A stretch of DNA of 64,000 nt from Blastochloris sulfoviridis (GTDB lineage Bacteria; Pseudomonadota; Alphaproteobacteria; Rhizobiales; Xanthobacteraceae), in NCBI RefSeq assembly GCF_008630065.1, contig NZ_VWPL01000009.1, positions 1 through 64,000 on the forward strand, given 5' to 3'. Shown one piece after another: positions 24,358 to 32,466 of this stretch. The translations under genes and the position numbers were made by a program. Under the pieces are notes generated by a model. That model saw only the letters and a program-made list of their open reading frames with translations, had not been told where the DNA came from and made no database searches. How positions within the stretch are numbered: position 1 is the stretch's first letter; each line of letters opens with the position of its first letter.

Positions 24358-25752
24358 ATGCACGACATCAAATGGATCCGCGACAATCCCGACGCCTTCG
24401 ACGCCGGCCTTGGGCGCCGGGGGCTGGAGGCGCAGGCGGCGAGGCTGATCGCGCTGGATGAGGTGCGGCGCACCGCCATCGTCGCGGTCGAGGCGGCGCA
24501 GGCACGCCGCAACGCCGCCTCCAAGGAGATCGGCCAGGCCAAGGCCAAGAAGGACGAGGAGAAGGCCGCCGAGCTGATGGCCGAGGTGGCCAAGCTCAAG
24601 GACGACCTGCCCAGGCTCGTCGAGGCCGAGAAGGCGGCCTCCGAGGCGCTGGATGCCGCGCTCGCCGCGATTCCGAATCTTCCGGCAGATGATGTGCCCG
24701 ACGGCCCGGACGAGAGCGCCAATGTCGAGCGCCACCGCTTCGGCGCGCCGCCGGTGCTGGCGTTCCGGCCCAGGCAGCATTTCGAGCTGGGCGAGAACCT
24801 CAAGCTGATGGATTTTGACGCCGCCGCGAAACTGTCCGGCGCGCGCTTCGTGGTGCTGAAGGGCCAATTGGCGCGGCTTGAGCGCGCCATTGCCCAGTTC
24901 TTCCTGAATACCCACACCGACGAGCATGGCTATACCGAAGTCGCGCCGCCGCTGTTGGTGCGCGACCACGCGATGTTCGGCACCGCGCAACTGCCGAAGT
25001 TCCGGGATGATCAGTTTCAAGCATCTAGAATTATCGATCCGGAGATTTGGCACCTAGGTGTAAAAAAAGTTACTGAAGAAGAGGGCTTAGCTGGCATTGG
25101 GCGGGCACTCGACGAGATGAGGGCTCAGCTTGAGAATCGGGATGCCTTCTGGCTCATCCCCACCGCCGAGGTTCCGCTGACCAATCTCGTCCGCGAATCC
25201 ATCCTCGACGAGGCCGAGCTGCCCAGGCGCTTCACCGCCGGCACCTATTGCTTCCGGGCCGAGGCCGGCGCTGCCGGGCGCGACACCCGCGGCATGATCC
25301 GCCAGCACCAGTTCTACAAGGTCGAGCTGGTGTCGATCACCACGCCCGAGGAGAGCGCCGCCGAGCACGAGCGCATGTTGTCTTGCGCCGAGGAGGTGCT
25401 GCGCCGGCTCGGCCTGCACTACCGCGTGGTGACGCTGTGCACCGGCGACATGGGCTTCGCCTCGCAGAAGACCTACGACATCGAGGTGTGGCTGCCGGGG
25501 CAGGGGATGTTCCGCGAGATTTCGTCCTGCTCCAATTGCGGCGAGTTCCAGGCCCGGCGCATGCAGGCGCGGGTGCGAAACAAGGACGGCAAGATCCGCC
25601 CGGTCCATACGCTGAACGGCTCGGGCGTCGCGGTCGGCCGCGCGCTGGTGGCGGTGCTGGAGAACTACCAGAACGAGGACGGCTCGATCACCATCCCCGA
25701 GGTGCTGAAACCCTATATGGGCGGGCTCGCCAAGATCGAGCGGGCGGCGTGA
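24358..25752 (+). CDS. serS: Seryl-tRNA synthetase, with an unusual inserted segment
   Basis: 464 residues; the usual bacterial length is about 425. A long N-terminal coiled coil (about 30-105) is followed by the class II core: [20 protein letters not shown] (motif 2) and the motif 3 region [18 protein letters not shown]. The protein charges tRNA-Ser, and tRNA-Sec where present. Between LPKFRDDQF (about 212-220) and [12 protein letters not shown] (about 265) lies an extra ~42 residues, encoded at 25018-25143, in clearly lower-GC DNA with rare local codons (AGA, ATT, GTA, AAA). The join is in frame on both sides. All core motifs remain, so the enzyme should be active. surE overlaps its stop by one base. 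Confidence 0.95.
   Translation: MHDIKWIRDNPDAFDAGLGRRGLEAQAARLIALDEVRRTAIVAVEAAQARRNAASKEIGQAKAKKDEEKAAELMAEVAKLKDDLPRLVEAEKAASEALDAALAAIPNLPADDVPDGPDESANVERHRFGAPPVLAFRPRQHFELGENLKLMDFDAAAKLSGARFVVLKGQLARLERAIAQFFLNTHTDEHGYTEVAPPLLVRDHAMFGTAQLPKFRDDQFQASRIIDPEIWHLGVKKVTEEEGLAGIGRALDEMRAQLENRDAFWLIPTAEVPLTNLVRESILDEAELPRRFTAGTYCFRAEAGAAGRDTRGMIRQHQFYKVELVSITTPEESAAEHERMLSCAEEVLRRLGLHYRVVTLCTGDMGFASQKTYDIEVWLPGQGMFREISSCSNCGEFQARRMQARVRNKDGKIRPVHTLNGSGVAVGRALVAVLENYQNEDGSITIPEVLKPYMGGLAKIERAA
25018..25143 (+). other. Lower-GC in-frame insertion within serS
   Basis: This segment codes for a charged helical stretch (around [20 protein letters not shown] and [13 protein letters not shown]). It is AT-richer than the sequence on either side, with runs such as gtaaaaaaagttactgaaga. 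It falls exactly where typical bacterial SerRS passes directly from the RDDxF block to the [11 protein letters not shown] block. Confidence 0.7.
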
Positions 25753-26513
25753 TGCGCATCCTGGTCACCAATGACGACGGCATCTACGCCCCCGGCCTGG
25801 AGGTGTGCGAGCGCATCGCCCGCACGCTCTCCGACGACGTGTGGGTGATCGCGCCGGAGACCGACCAGTCGGGCGTGGCGCATTCGCTGTCGCTGAACGA
25901 TCCCTTGCGGCTGCGCGAGATCGGCCCGCGCCACTATGCGGTGAAGGGCACGCCGACCGACTGCGTGATCATGGGCCTGCGCAACCTGATGAACGGCACG
26001 CCGCCCGATCTCGTGCTGTCCGGGGTCAATCGAGGCGGCAATATCGCCGAGGACGTCACCTATTCCGGCACGGTGGCCGGCGCCATCGAGGGCACGATTC
26101 TCGGCGTGCCGTCGTTCGCGCTGTCGCAGCTCTATGGCTACGAGACCCGCCAGAACCCGCATTGGGCCACCGCCGAGCGGTTCGCGCCCGAGGTGATCCG
26201 CCGCGTGCTGGGGCAGGGGCTGCCCAAGGGCGTGCTGGTCAATGTCAATTTCCCCGACTGCCTGCCCGACGAGGTGACCGGCATCGCGGTGGCGACCCAG
26301 GGCTTCCGCGCCCAGGATCTGCTGCGCATCGACGCCCGCCACGACGGGCGGGGGCTGCCTTACTATTGGATCGCCTTCAACCGGCAGGAGCCCGAGCGCG
26401 CCGACGGCACCGATCTGTGGGCGGTGCACGCCCGCAAGGTGGCGGTGACGCCGCTGCGCCTCGACATGACCGACGAGCCGTTCATGACCCGGCTGGCGCA
26501 AGTCTTTGGCTGA
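25752..26513 (+). CDS. surE: 5'/3'-nucleotidase SurE
   Basis: 253 residues. The N-terminus LVTNDDGIYAPGLEVCERIA holds the metal-binding Asp-Asp pair (residues 8-9). SGVAHSLSLNDPLR (Ser metal ligand), VKGTPTDCVIMG and the VLSGVNRGGNIAEDVTYSGT Asn/Gly-rich active-site block complete the fold. SurE removes phosphate from nucleoside 5'- and 3'-monophosphates and is linked to stationary-phase survival. It overlaps serS by one base (GTGATG) and is followed by pcm and a LytM factor, the same surE-pcm-nlpD order as in gammaproteobacteria. Confidence 0.96.
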   Translation: MRILVTNDDGIYAPGLEVCERIARTLSDDVWVIAPETDQSGVAHSLSLNDPLRLREIGPRHYAVKGTPTDCVIMGLRNLMNGTPPDLVLSGVNRGGNIAEDVTYSGTVAGAIEGTILGVPSFALSQLYGYETRQNPHWATAERFAPEVIRRVLGQGLPKGVLVNVNFPDCLPDEVTGIAVATQGFRAQDLLRIDARHDGRGLPYYWIAFNRQEPERADGTDLWAVHARKVAVTPLRLDMTDEPFMTRLAQVFG

Positions 26514-26580
26514 TTCCCAGTCTTTGGCTGATTCCGGGGTTTTGGCTGGTCCCGAGTCTTCGGCTGGTCCCCGCTCTTTT
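26502..26580 (+). repeat. Short degenerate tandem repeat at the surE 3' end
   Basis: Four imperfect copies of a 17-20-base unit, tctttggctgattccc/ggttttggctggtcccgag, start in the last codons of surE and run about 65 bases past its stop. Their function is unknown. Confidence 0.65.
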
Positions 26581-26677
26581 TCTGCTACTGACGCGGAGGG
26601 CTGCGCTTTCGTCGCGCCTGTTGTAAATTTCCCACACTTCCCTGCGGTCCGGCTGGGCCATCCGCGGGGAGGCTGTC

Positions 26678-27355
26678 GTGTGCGGAGTTGAGATGGGCGC
26701 CTTCAATCCCAAGCCCGAGGATGGCGTCGGCCGCATGCAGTTCCTGCTCGGCCTGCGCCAGCGCGGCATCCGCGACACGAACGTGCTGCGGGCGATGGAG
26801 ACGGTGCCGCGCGAGTTGTTCGTCGATCCGGCCGACCGCGACGTCGCCTGGGAGGACCGGGCGCTGCCGATCGCCTGCGGCCAGACCATCAGCCAGCCCA
26901 GCCTGGTTGCGGCGATGACCGAGGCGCTCGATGTCCGGCCCGATCATACCGTGCTCGAGATCGGCACCGGCTCGGGCTATCAGGCGGCGATTCTCGGCAA
27001 GCTCGCCAAGCGGGTGGTGACGCTGGAGCGCTACCGCACGCTGGCCGACCTCGCCGAGGCGCGGCTGCGCCGGCTCGGCCTCGGCAATGTCGAGGTTCGC
27101 CTCGCCGACGGCACGCTGGGCTGGCCGGAGGCCGCGCCCTATGACCGCATCATGATGACGGCGGCGGCGCCCGAGATTCCGCCCGCGGTGCTCGACCAGC
27201 TCGCGGTCGGCGGGGTGCTGGTCGGGCCGATCGGGCCGGAGGGCGGCATCCAGGATCTGCTGCAGATCCGGCGCACCGAATCGGGTTGCGAGAAGAAGCT
27301 GTTGCTACCGGTGCGTTTCGTGCCGATGCTCGGCGGCGTCGCCAAATCCCTGTAG
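26678..27355 (+). CDS. pcm: Protein-L-isoaspartate O-methyltransferase
   Basis: 225 residues from the GTG at 26678, which has GGGGAGG five bases upstream. The ATG five codons later (26693), also with a GGAG, is an alternative. Family motifs are AWEDRALPIACGQTISQPSL (substrate region), then the AdoMet-binding VLEIGTGSGYQAAIL (motif I), LADGTLGWPEAAPYDRIM, and VGGVLVGPIGPEGG. Pcm repairs isoaspartyl residues in aged proteins. It lies between surE and the LytM factor gene on the same strand and is probably co-transcribed with surE. Confidence 0.94.
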   Translation: MCGVEMGAFNPKPEDGVGRMQFLLGLRQRGIRDTNVLRAMETVPRELFVDPADRDVAWEDRALPIACGQTISQPSLVAAMTEALDVRPDHTVLEIGTGSGYQAAILGKLAKRVVTLERYRTLADLAEARLRRLGLGNVEVRLADGTLGWPEAAPYDRIMMTAAAPEIPPAVLDQLAVGGVLVGPIGPEGGIQDLLQIRRTESGCEKKLLLPVRFVPMLGGVAKSL

Positions 27356-27587
27356 GCCGCCGGCCGGCGCCCGCTTCGGGATCGCAGCAGCATTTCCGCA
27401 AAAGCCCTTGCTTGAAAAGACTTTTCCGGTGTTTAGCGTGCGGCGCTCCGGCCCCGGTCCGGGTGGCGGATGGCGGCTTCCCCAGAAATCGACGCCGGAA
27501 CGTTCATCTTCCGGCAAGCTTAAGCGACCGTTTACCCCGATGGTCTCTACTCGCCGCATTGTGGTCGCGTGCGAGTGAGTTGCTGGA

Positions 27588-29105
27588 ATGCGTAACCCTA
27601 CCGATGTCGTTCGGTCGCGAATTGTCGCGCGGTTTGCCGTGGCCGGGTTGGTGGCCGCGGCCGTGAGCGGCTGCGCCGATACTCGTTTTGGGTCCGACCC
27701 TCTGCATTCGCCGTTCGGTCCGCGGCCCGGGGAGGCCGGCGCGTCGTCGGCCTCGAATGCCCCGCCGGCACCGGTGATGGCGGCGCCGACCACCCAGGTT
27801 TCCAACCAGCCGCTGCCGCCGCCCTCCTATCCGGCGGCGTATCCGGCGGCGTCGTATCCGCCAGCCTCGGTGCCGCCGCAGCAGGCGCCAGGGCCCTATT
27901 ACGGCCAGCAGGGCGCGCTGCCGCCGCCGCCGGCCAATCGCTGGGGGCAGGCGAGTGCCGCGCCGCCGCCGGCCACCTATTCCAACGGACCGGTGATGGC
28001 GTCCGCTTCGCCCGGTCCGGCCTACCGGCCGATGTCCAGCGTCACGCCGCCGCGCGCCGACGTCACCGGATCGCTGCCGCCGGCCGGCGCGCCCGCCGCT
28101 GGCGGTACCACGGTGGTCGTGAAGTCGGGCGAGACGATCGCCTCGCTGGCCCGCCGCTACGGCGTGTCGTCCAAGGCCATCATGAGCGCCAACAACATCG
28201 CCGATGCGCGGCTGGTGCGCGCCGGCCAGCGGCTGGTGATCCCGGGGTCCGGCTACCAGCCCGCACCGGCGGTGCAGCCGCCGGCCGAGCGATTCGCCAC
28301 CGCCAGCGTGCCGCCGGCCGTGGCCGCCGCCGGCACCCACATCGTCAATTCGGGCGATACGCTGAACGCCATCGCCCGCCGCTACAAGGTCAACCGCACG
28401 GCGCTGGCGTCGGCGAACGGCCTGAGCGCCGAGTCGCACCTCAGCATCGGCCAGCGCCTCACCATTCCGGGACGCGCCGCGCCGGCCCAGCAGGTCGCCG
28501 CCACGGCGCCCGCGCGCCAGATGGCTGCCCAGCCGCCGGCCTCCGCCTCGCCGTTGCGGGCCGAGGCCATGGCCCCGACGCCCGGCCGGTTCGAACGCAC
28601 GGCGAGCGCCGCGCCCGCGCAGAAGCTCGAGCCGTCCCACAAGTCCCAGCAGCCGGTCGAGACGGCGGCGATGGTCCAGCCGACCGAGACGCCCGAGGAG
28701 ACCAAGGCGGAGCCCGCGCGCAAGGGCGTGGCCTTCCGCTGGCCGGTGCGCGGCCGGGTGATCGCCAATTACGGTACCAAGCCGGGCGGCGAGAAGAATG
28801 ACGGCATCAATATTGCCGTGCCCGAGGGCGCCACGATCAAGGCAGCCGAGGACGGCGTGGTCGCCTATGCCGGTTCCGAGCTCAAGGGCTACGGCAACCT
28901 CGTGCTGATCCGTCACAGCGACGGCTGGGTGACCGCCTACGCCCACAACAGCGAGGTGATGGTGAAGCGCGGCGACAGCGTGAAGCGCGGCCAGTCCATC
29001 GCGCGCGCCGGCCAGAGCGGTTCGGTGACCTCGCCGCAGCTTCACTTCGAGGTGCGCCGCGGCTCCAACCCGGTCGATCCGGTGCCGCTGCTCAGCGGCG
29101 GCTGA
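27588..29105 (+). CDS. Lipoprotein with two LysM domains and a degenerate LytM/M23 domain (NlpD/DipM-like)
   Basis: 505 residues. A lipobox ends VSGC at about residue 29, so it is a likely outer-membrane lipoprotein. A Pro/Ala-rich linker leads to LysM1 (about 174-218, VVVKSGETIASLARRYGV) and LysM2 (about 249-292, HIVNSGDTLNAIARRYKV). A C-terminal M23 fold follows (about 384-500). The zinc site is broken: the H..D ligands of active M23 enzymes are replaced in NDGINIAVPEG, and the HxH motif reads QLHFEV. NlpD and EnvC have the same losses and act as amidase activators, so this protein probably activates AmiC (encoded at 41339) in cell separation. Gene order surE-pcm-nlpD supports the assignment. 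Confidence 0.88.
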   Translation: MRNPTDVVRSRIVARFAVAGLVAAAVSGCADTRFGSDPLHSPFGPRPGEAGASSASNAPPAPVMAAPTTQVSNQPLPPPSYPAAYPAASYPPASVPPQQAPGPYYGQQGALPPPPANRWGQASAAPPPATYSNGPVMASASPGPAYRPMSSVTPPRADVTGSLPPAGAPAAGGTTVVVKSGETIASLARRYGVSSKAIMSANNIADARLVRAGQRLVIPGSGYQPAPAVQPPAERFATASVPPAVAAAGTHIVNSGDTLNAIARRYKVNRTALASANGLSAESHLSIGQRLTIPGRAAPAQQVAATAPARQMAAQPPASASPLRAEAMAPTPGRFERTASAAPAQKLEPSHKSQQPVETAAMVQPTETPEETKAEPARKGVAFRWPVRGRVIANYGTKPGGEKNDGINIAVPEGATIKAAEDGVVAYAGSELKGYGNLVLIRHSDGWVTAYAHNSEVMVKRGDSVKRGQSIARAGQSGSVTSPQLHFEVRRGSNPVDPVPLLSGG

Positions 29106-29118
29106 GCGCGGCGGCGGA

Positions 29119-30069
29119 TCACCGCCGCGAGGCGCTCCAGCTGCCGCTCTGGCTGCCGTGCTTGTTGGCGCCGGCCCAATTGCCGGAGGCGATGGCGCTG
29201 TTGATCCGCCCGTTCAGATTGCCGCTGAACGTGAAGGTGCCGAGATTGTACTTGCTGGAATCGCGCAGCGTGCCCGACAGGCTGGTGGAGATGGTGCCAT
29301 CCTCGGTGACCGAGCCTGAGAACTTGCCCTGCACGGGGTCGCCACCCGCGCGGCCCTGAACCGTGCCGCTGATGCGGCCGTTCGAGACGGTGAAGGCGAG
29401 CGAGCCGGACGCCGTGCCCTGGAAGCTGCCGGAATAGCTGCCGTCGAACGAGACCGGCGTGAGCGCCGCCCAGGCCTCCATCAGCGGCACCAGGCCATGA
29501 TAGCGGTCGCGGGTATCGCGGATCGCCGGCAGCATGTATTTCTTGTACTCGCGGATCTTGATCAGCGCCTCGTCGAAGGTCTTCAGGCGGGCGAAGTCCT
29601 GGCGGATGATCTCGGCGTTCTTGGTCTTGGCCTGCGCCAGCGGCGTCAGAACGCCGGGCCTGGGCACGATGCGGGAGATCATCTCGCCGCCGATGTCGGC
29701 GATGGTGCCCTGCGCCTCCTTCTTGCGCAGCGCTTCGATCTTCTGCTCGGCCTTGGTGTAGGCCTCCCATTCGTCGCGCAGCTCCTTGAGGCGCTCGCCA
29801 AGCTCGGCGCGCAGCGGCGCGACCGGGTTGGACGAGATGCGGCCGCCATATTGCAAGGTCTTCTTCAGATCCTCGATGTTGCGCAGCGCGAGGTCGTACT
29901 TCTTGCGCCAGTCGGGATTGTCGCGGGACGAGGCGAGGGTGCCGGAAATGCGTCGGATGAGGGAGTCGACGAAATCCTGTTGCGCGGCCCGGCTCTCGGA
30001 CGGCAGGGCGGCGAGGGCGGCGGCAAGAAGCAGCGCCTGCCGGCGCGACGGACATGAAGGCATCGGCAT
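29119..30069 (-). CDS. Secreted protein with SRRQALLL leader and C-terminal beta domain
   Basis: 316 residues. The N-terminus has SRRQALLLAAALAALPSESRAA, a leader with twin Arg (Tat-like but without a full SRRxFLK). A long helical region (about 45-205), rich in Lys/Glu, has probable coiled-coil character (LGERLKELRDEWEAYTKAEQ). The C-terminal ~110 residues form a Gly/Ser-rich repeated beta domain (FDGSYSGSFQGTASGSLAFT...GSWSASRR) shared with the protein encoded just upstream at 30188-30613. No known family is recognised. It is probably periplasmic or surface-exposed. GAGGAGG lies 4 bases before the first ATG and 10 before a second in-frame ATG at 30063, so the start is uncertain by two codons. 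Confidence 0.6.
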   Translation of the reverse strand: MPMPSCPSRRQALLLAAALAALPSESRAAQQDFVDSLIRRISGTLASSRDNPDWRKKYDLALRNIEDLKKTLQYGGRISSNPVAPLRAELGERLKELRDEWEAYTKAEQKIEALRKKEAQGTIADIGGEMISRIVPRPGVLTPLAQAKTKNAEIIRQDFARLKTFDEALIKIREYKKYMLPAIRDTRDRYHGLVPLMEAWAALTPVSFDGSYSGSFQGTASGSLAFTVSNGRISGTVQGRAGGDPVQGKFSGSVTEDGTISTSLSGTLRDSSKYNLGTFTFSGNLNGRINSAIASGNWAGANKHGSQSGSWSASRR

Positions 30070-30187
30070 CGGTCCTCCTCAAGACGGAGGAACGCTAGGG
30101 TTTGCCTGAATTTCTGCCTTGATCTGACGCAACGCGCCGGCCTGCGTCGGCCGGGGCCGGCATCTTTGCGCCGCTTCGTTCTGGCGC

Positions 30188-30613
30188 CTATTTCCGCGAG
30201 GCACTCCAAGTGCCGGCGTGGCGGGCGAACTGGTTGGCGCCCGTCCAGCCGCCGGAGCAGGTCTCGCCGGCAATGCGCCCGTTCACGGCGCCGCTGAACG
30301 GGAAGGTGCCGAGGTTGAACCGGCTGGTGTCGCGGACCGTCCCGGCCAGCGGCATGGCGACGGAACCATCCTCGCCGATCGCCCCGGAGAACGTGGCTTC
30401 GATCGGGTCGTTCTTCACAACGCCCTTGAGGGAACCGCTGAGCTGGCGGTTCTCCACCGTGAAGGTCAGCGTGCCCGTCGCCTCGCCGGCGAAGCTGCCG
30501 ACATAGGTGCCGTCGAGGGAGGCCGGCGCCGCCGGATCGGCCCGGCCTGCGGATGGCACGACAGCGGCAGCGGCAAGCAGCAGCGCCTGCCGGCGCGAAA
30601 GAAGCGAGAGCAT
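30188..30613 (-). CDS. Small secreted beta-domain protein, paralogue of the neighbouring C-terminal domain
   Basis: 141 residues. A leader SRRQALLLAAAAVVPSAGRA is nearly the same as that of the next gene. One beta domain follows: LDGTYVGSFAGEATGTLTFT, then GTVRDTSRFNLGTFPFSGAV, ending GTWSASRK. Every block aligns with the C-terminal ~110 residues of the 316-residue protein downstream on the same strand, so one arose from the other by duplication or domain fusion. A cysteine appears where the paralogue has none. It may be co-transcribed with that gene (119 bases apart). Function is unknown; I infer export and a binding or structural role. Confidence 0.6.
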   Translation of the reverse strand: MLSLLSRRQALLLAAAAVVPSAGRADPAAPASLDGTYVGSFAGEATGTLTFTVENRQLSGSLKGVVKNDPIEATFSGAIGEDGSVAMPLAGTVRDTSRFNLGTFPFSGAVNGRIAGETCSGGWTGANQFARHAGTWSASRK

Positions 30614-30627
30614 CGTCCGTCCTCCCC

Positions 30628-30766
30628 TGATACGGTTTCCGGCCGATCAGGCCGGTGAACCGTATTCCGATCGCCGAAAATCCCGTTATCGAGAATCTCT
30701 TGAAGACCTGGGGTTTTCGGCGAGACCGTTTCCGGTATCCCGAAGGGATCAACCGGAAACTGCGTG
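30628..30766. repeat. Dispersed repeat, family A
   Basis: tgatacggtttccggccgat, aggccggtgaaccgtat, inner hairpin ccgaaaatcccgtt/ctggggttttcgg, then gtttccggtatcccgaagg and gatcaaccggaaactgcgtg. It has the same inner variant as the copy after SulP. It separates two minus-strand genes. Confidence 0.88.
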
Positions 30767-30829
30767 AGCGGCGGAACGGTAAGGTTTGCCGGACGCGCTG
30801 CCTTGACTTGACGCAACGCGGGTTGTGCG

Positions 30830-31717
30830 TCAGCCCGGCATGGCCACCCCGGCGCGGCCGGCGGCATCCTGGATGAACTGCCAGGCGACGCGGCCGGAGC
30901 GCGAGCCGCGAGTCGCCGCCCATTCCAGCGCCTCGCGCGTCAGAACCTCGCCTGGAACCGGCAGGCCGATATAGGCGGCGTAGGCGGCGACCATTCCGAG
31001 GTAGTCGTCCTGGCTGCAATTGTGGAAGCCGAGCCACAGCCCGAAGCGGTCCGACAGCGACACCTTCTCCTCCACCGCCTCGCCGGGATTGATGGCGGTC
31101 GCGCGCTCGTTGTCGACCATGTCGCGCGGGATGAGGTGGCGGCGGTTGGAGGTGGCATAGAACAGCACGTTGTCGGGACGGCCTTCGAGGCCGCCCTCCA
31201 GCGCCGCCTTCAGCGATTTGTAGGAGGTGTCGCCGCCATCGAACGACAGGTCGTCGCAGAACACGATGAAGCGGCAGGGCGCCGGGCGCAGCCGGGCCAT
31301 CAGATCGGGCAGGGTCTCGATATCCTCGCGGTGGATCTCGATCAGCTTGAGCGGCTGGCCGCCGGTGCGCGCGGCCACCACCTCGGCATGGACGGCCTTG
31401 ACGAGGGAGGACTTGCCCATGCCGCGCGCGCCCCACAAGAGCGCGTTGTTGGCCGGCAGGCCGGCGGCGAAGCGGGCGGTGTTGTCGAGCAGGATGTCGC
31501 GGACGCGGTCGATGCCCTTGAGCAGCGCGATCGCCACGCGGTTGACCTTGGCGACCGGCTGCAGGCGCTGGCCGGCTGCCTGCCAGACGAAGGCGTCCGC
31601 CGCGGCGAAGTCAGGCGCAGGCGGGGCGGGCGGGCTCAGCCGCTCGAGCGCCGCGGCGATGCGGTCGAGGAGGGGTGCCAGAGCGGGCGGGGCCGGGGAT
31701 GAAGCGTTGTCGGTCAT
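30830..31717 (-). CDS. DUF815-family AAA ATPase
   Basis: 295 residues from the ATG at 31717; an open extension upstream has no family similarity. The AAA P-loop is NNALLWGARGMGKSSLVKAV (about residues 90-109). It is followed by LKLIEIHREDIETLPDLMAR, a Walker B-like FIVFCDDLSFDGGDTSYK, VLFYATSNRRHLIPRDMVDN (sensor 1) and LSDRFGLWLGFHNCSQDDYL. These are the defining blocks of DUF815, a widespread single-domain ATPase of unproved function. It is transcribed towards the secreted paralogues and divergently from yajC-secD-secF. Confidence 0.9.
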   Translation of the reverse strand: MTDNASSPAPPALAPLLDRIAAALERLSPPAPPAPDFAAADAFVWQAAGQRLQPVAKVNRVAIALLKGIDRVRDILLDNTARFAAGLPANNALLWGARGMGKSSLVKAVHAEVVAARTGGQPLKLIEIHREDIETLPDLMARLRPAPCRFIVFCDDLSFDGGDTSYKSLKAALEGGLEGRPDNVLFYATSNRRHLIPRDMVDNERATAINPGEAVEEKVSLSDRFGLWLGFHNCSQDDYLGMVAAYAAYIGLPVPGEVLTREALEWAATRGSRSGRVAWQFIQDAAGRAGVAMPG

Positions 31718-31973
31718 GTGGATTCCGGAATTCCGGGCGTGCTTAATGGGGCGGCCGGCGCGCCGCAAGGCGCGCCATTGCATTCGAGGGGGGGCTGGCT
31801 ATAGTCCGCGCCGCTTCGTTCGGGCAGCTCCGGACGGGCCGGTTCGCGAGTCCGGCTGGTCCGGGCCGGTCGAAACGAGCCGATTTGCAGGCCTTCCCGG
31901 GCCGCCGCAGGTGGCGGCGCGGGATCGCCTGAACAGCCGCCGCAGTCCGATCAGCGTTTCACGAGGTTCATCG

Positions 31974-32321
31974 ATGTTCATCTCGCCCGCGTTCGCGCAA
32001 AGCGCGCCCCTCGGCGCCGGTGGCGGCACAGACATGCTGCTGTCCTTGATGCCGTTCGTGCTGATCTTCATCATCATGTACTTCCTCATCCTGCGGCCGC
32101 AGCAGAAGCGGGCGAAGGCGCACGAGGAGATGGTGAAGAATCTGCGCCGGGGCGACATGGTGGTGACCGCTGGCGGCATGATCGCCAAGATTTCCAAGGT
32201 GATCGATGACCACGAGATCGAGCTGCAGCTCGGCGAGGGGCTCAAGGTCCGCCAGATCCGCGGCATGATCACCGAGGTCCGCTCCAAGAGCGAGCCGGTG
32301 AAGGACGACGCCGCCGGCTGA
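31974..32321 (+). CDS. yajC: Preprotein translocase accessory subunit YajC
   Basis: 115 residues. One membrane helix (about residues 21-41, LLSLMPFVLIFIIMYFLILR) is followed by RPQQKRAKAHEEMVKNLRRG and DMVVTAGGMIAKISKV, both invariant in YajC. It forms a membrane subcomplex with SecD and SecF that aids Sec-dependent export. The start ATG at 31974 is chosen because the family begins with a short N-terminal segment such as MFISPAFAQ. It is followed by secD after 145 bases, which are largely occupied by a family D repeat. Confidence 0.95.
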   Translation: MFISPAFAQSAPLGAGGGTDMLLSLMPFVLIFIIMYFLILRPQQKRAKAHEEMVKNLRRGDMVVTAGGMIAKISKVIDDHEIELQLGEGLKVRQIRGMITEVRSKSEPVKDDAAG

Positions 32322-32359
32322 GCCGCCGGCCGGGGTTCCGCCGCGCGGTCGAGGGGACG

Positions 32360-32466
32360 TCCAGAGCGTCCGACGATCCCATTGAACGAAGCGACCGCTC
32401 TAAGTTGTTGAGTTGTCGCATTCTCTTTCGCAAAACCGGGTCCCACTTTTGCGGAGAATGCTCTAG
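32360..32466. repeat. Dispersed repeat, family D, ending at the secD start codon
   Basis: gagcgtccgacgatcccatt...cgaccgctctaagttg is followed by ttgagttgtcgcattctctt, the core cgcaaaaccgggtcccactt and ttgcggagaatgctctag. The next three bases are the secD ATG. No Shine-Dalgarno is visible between the repeat and the start codon. Confidence 0.85.
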
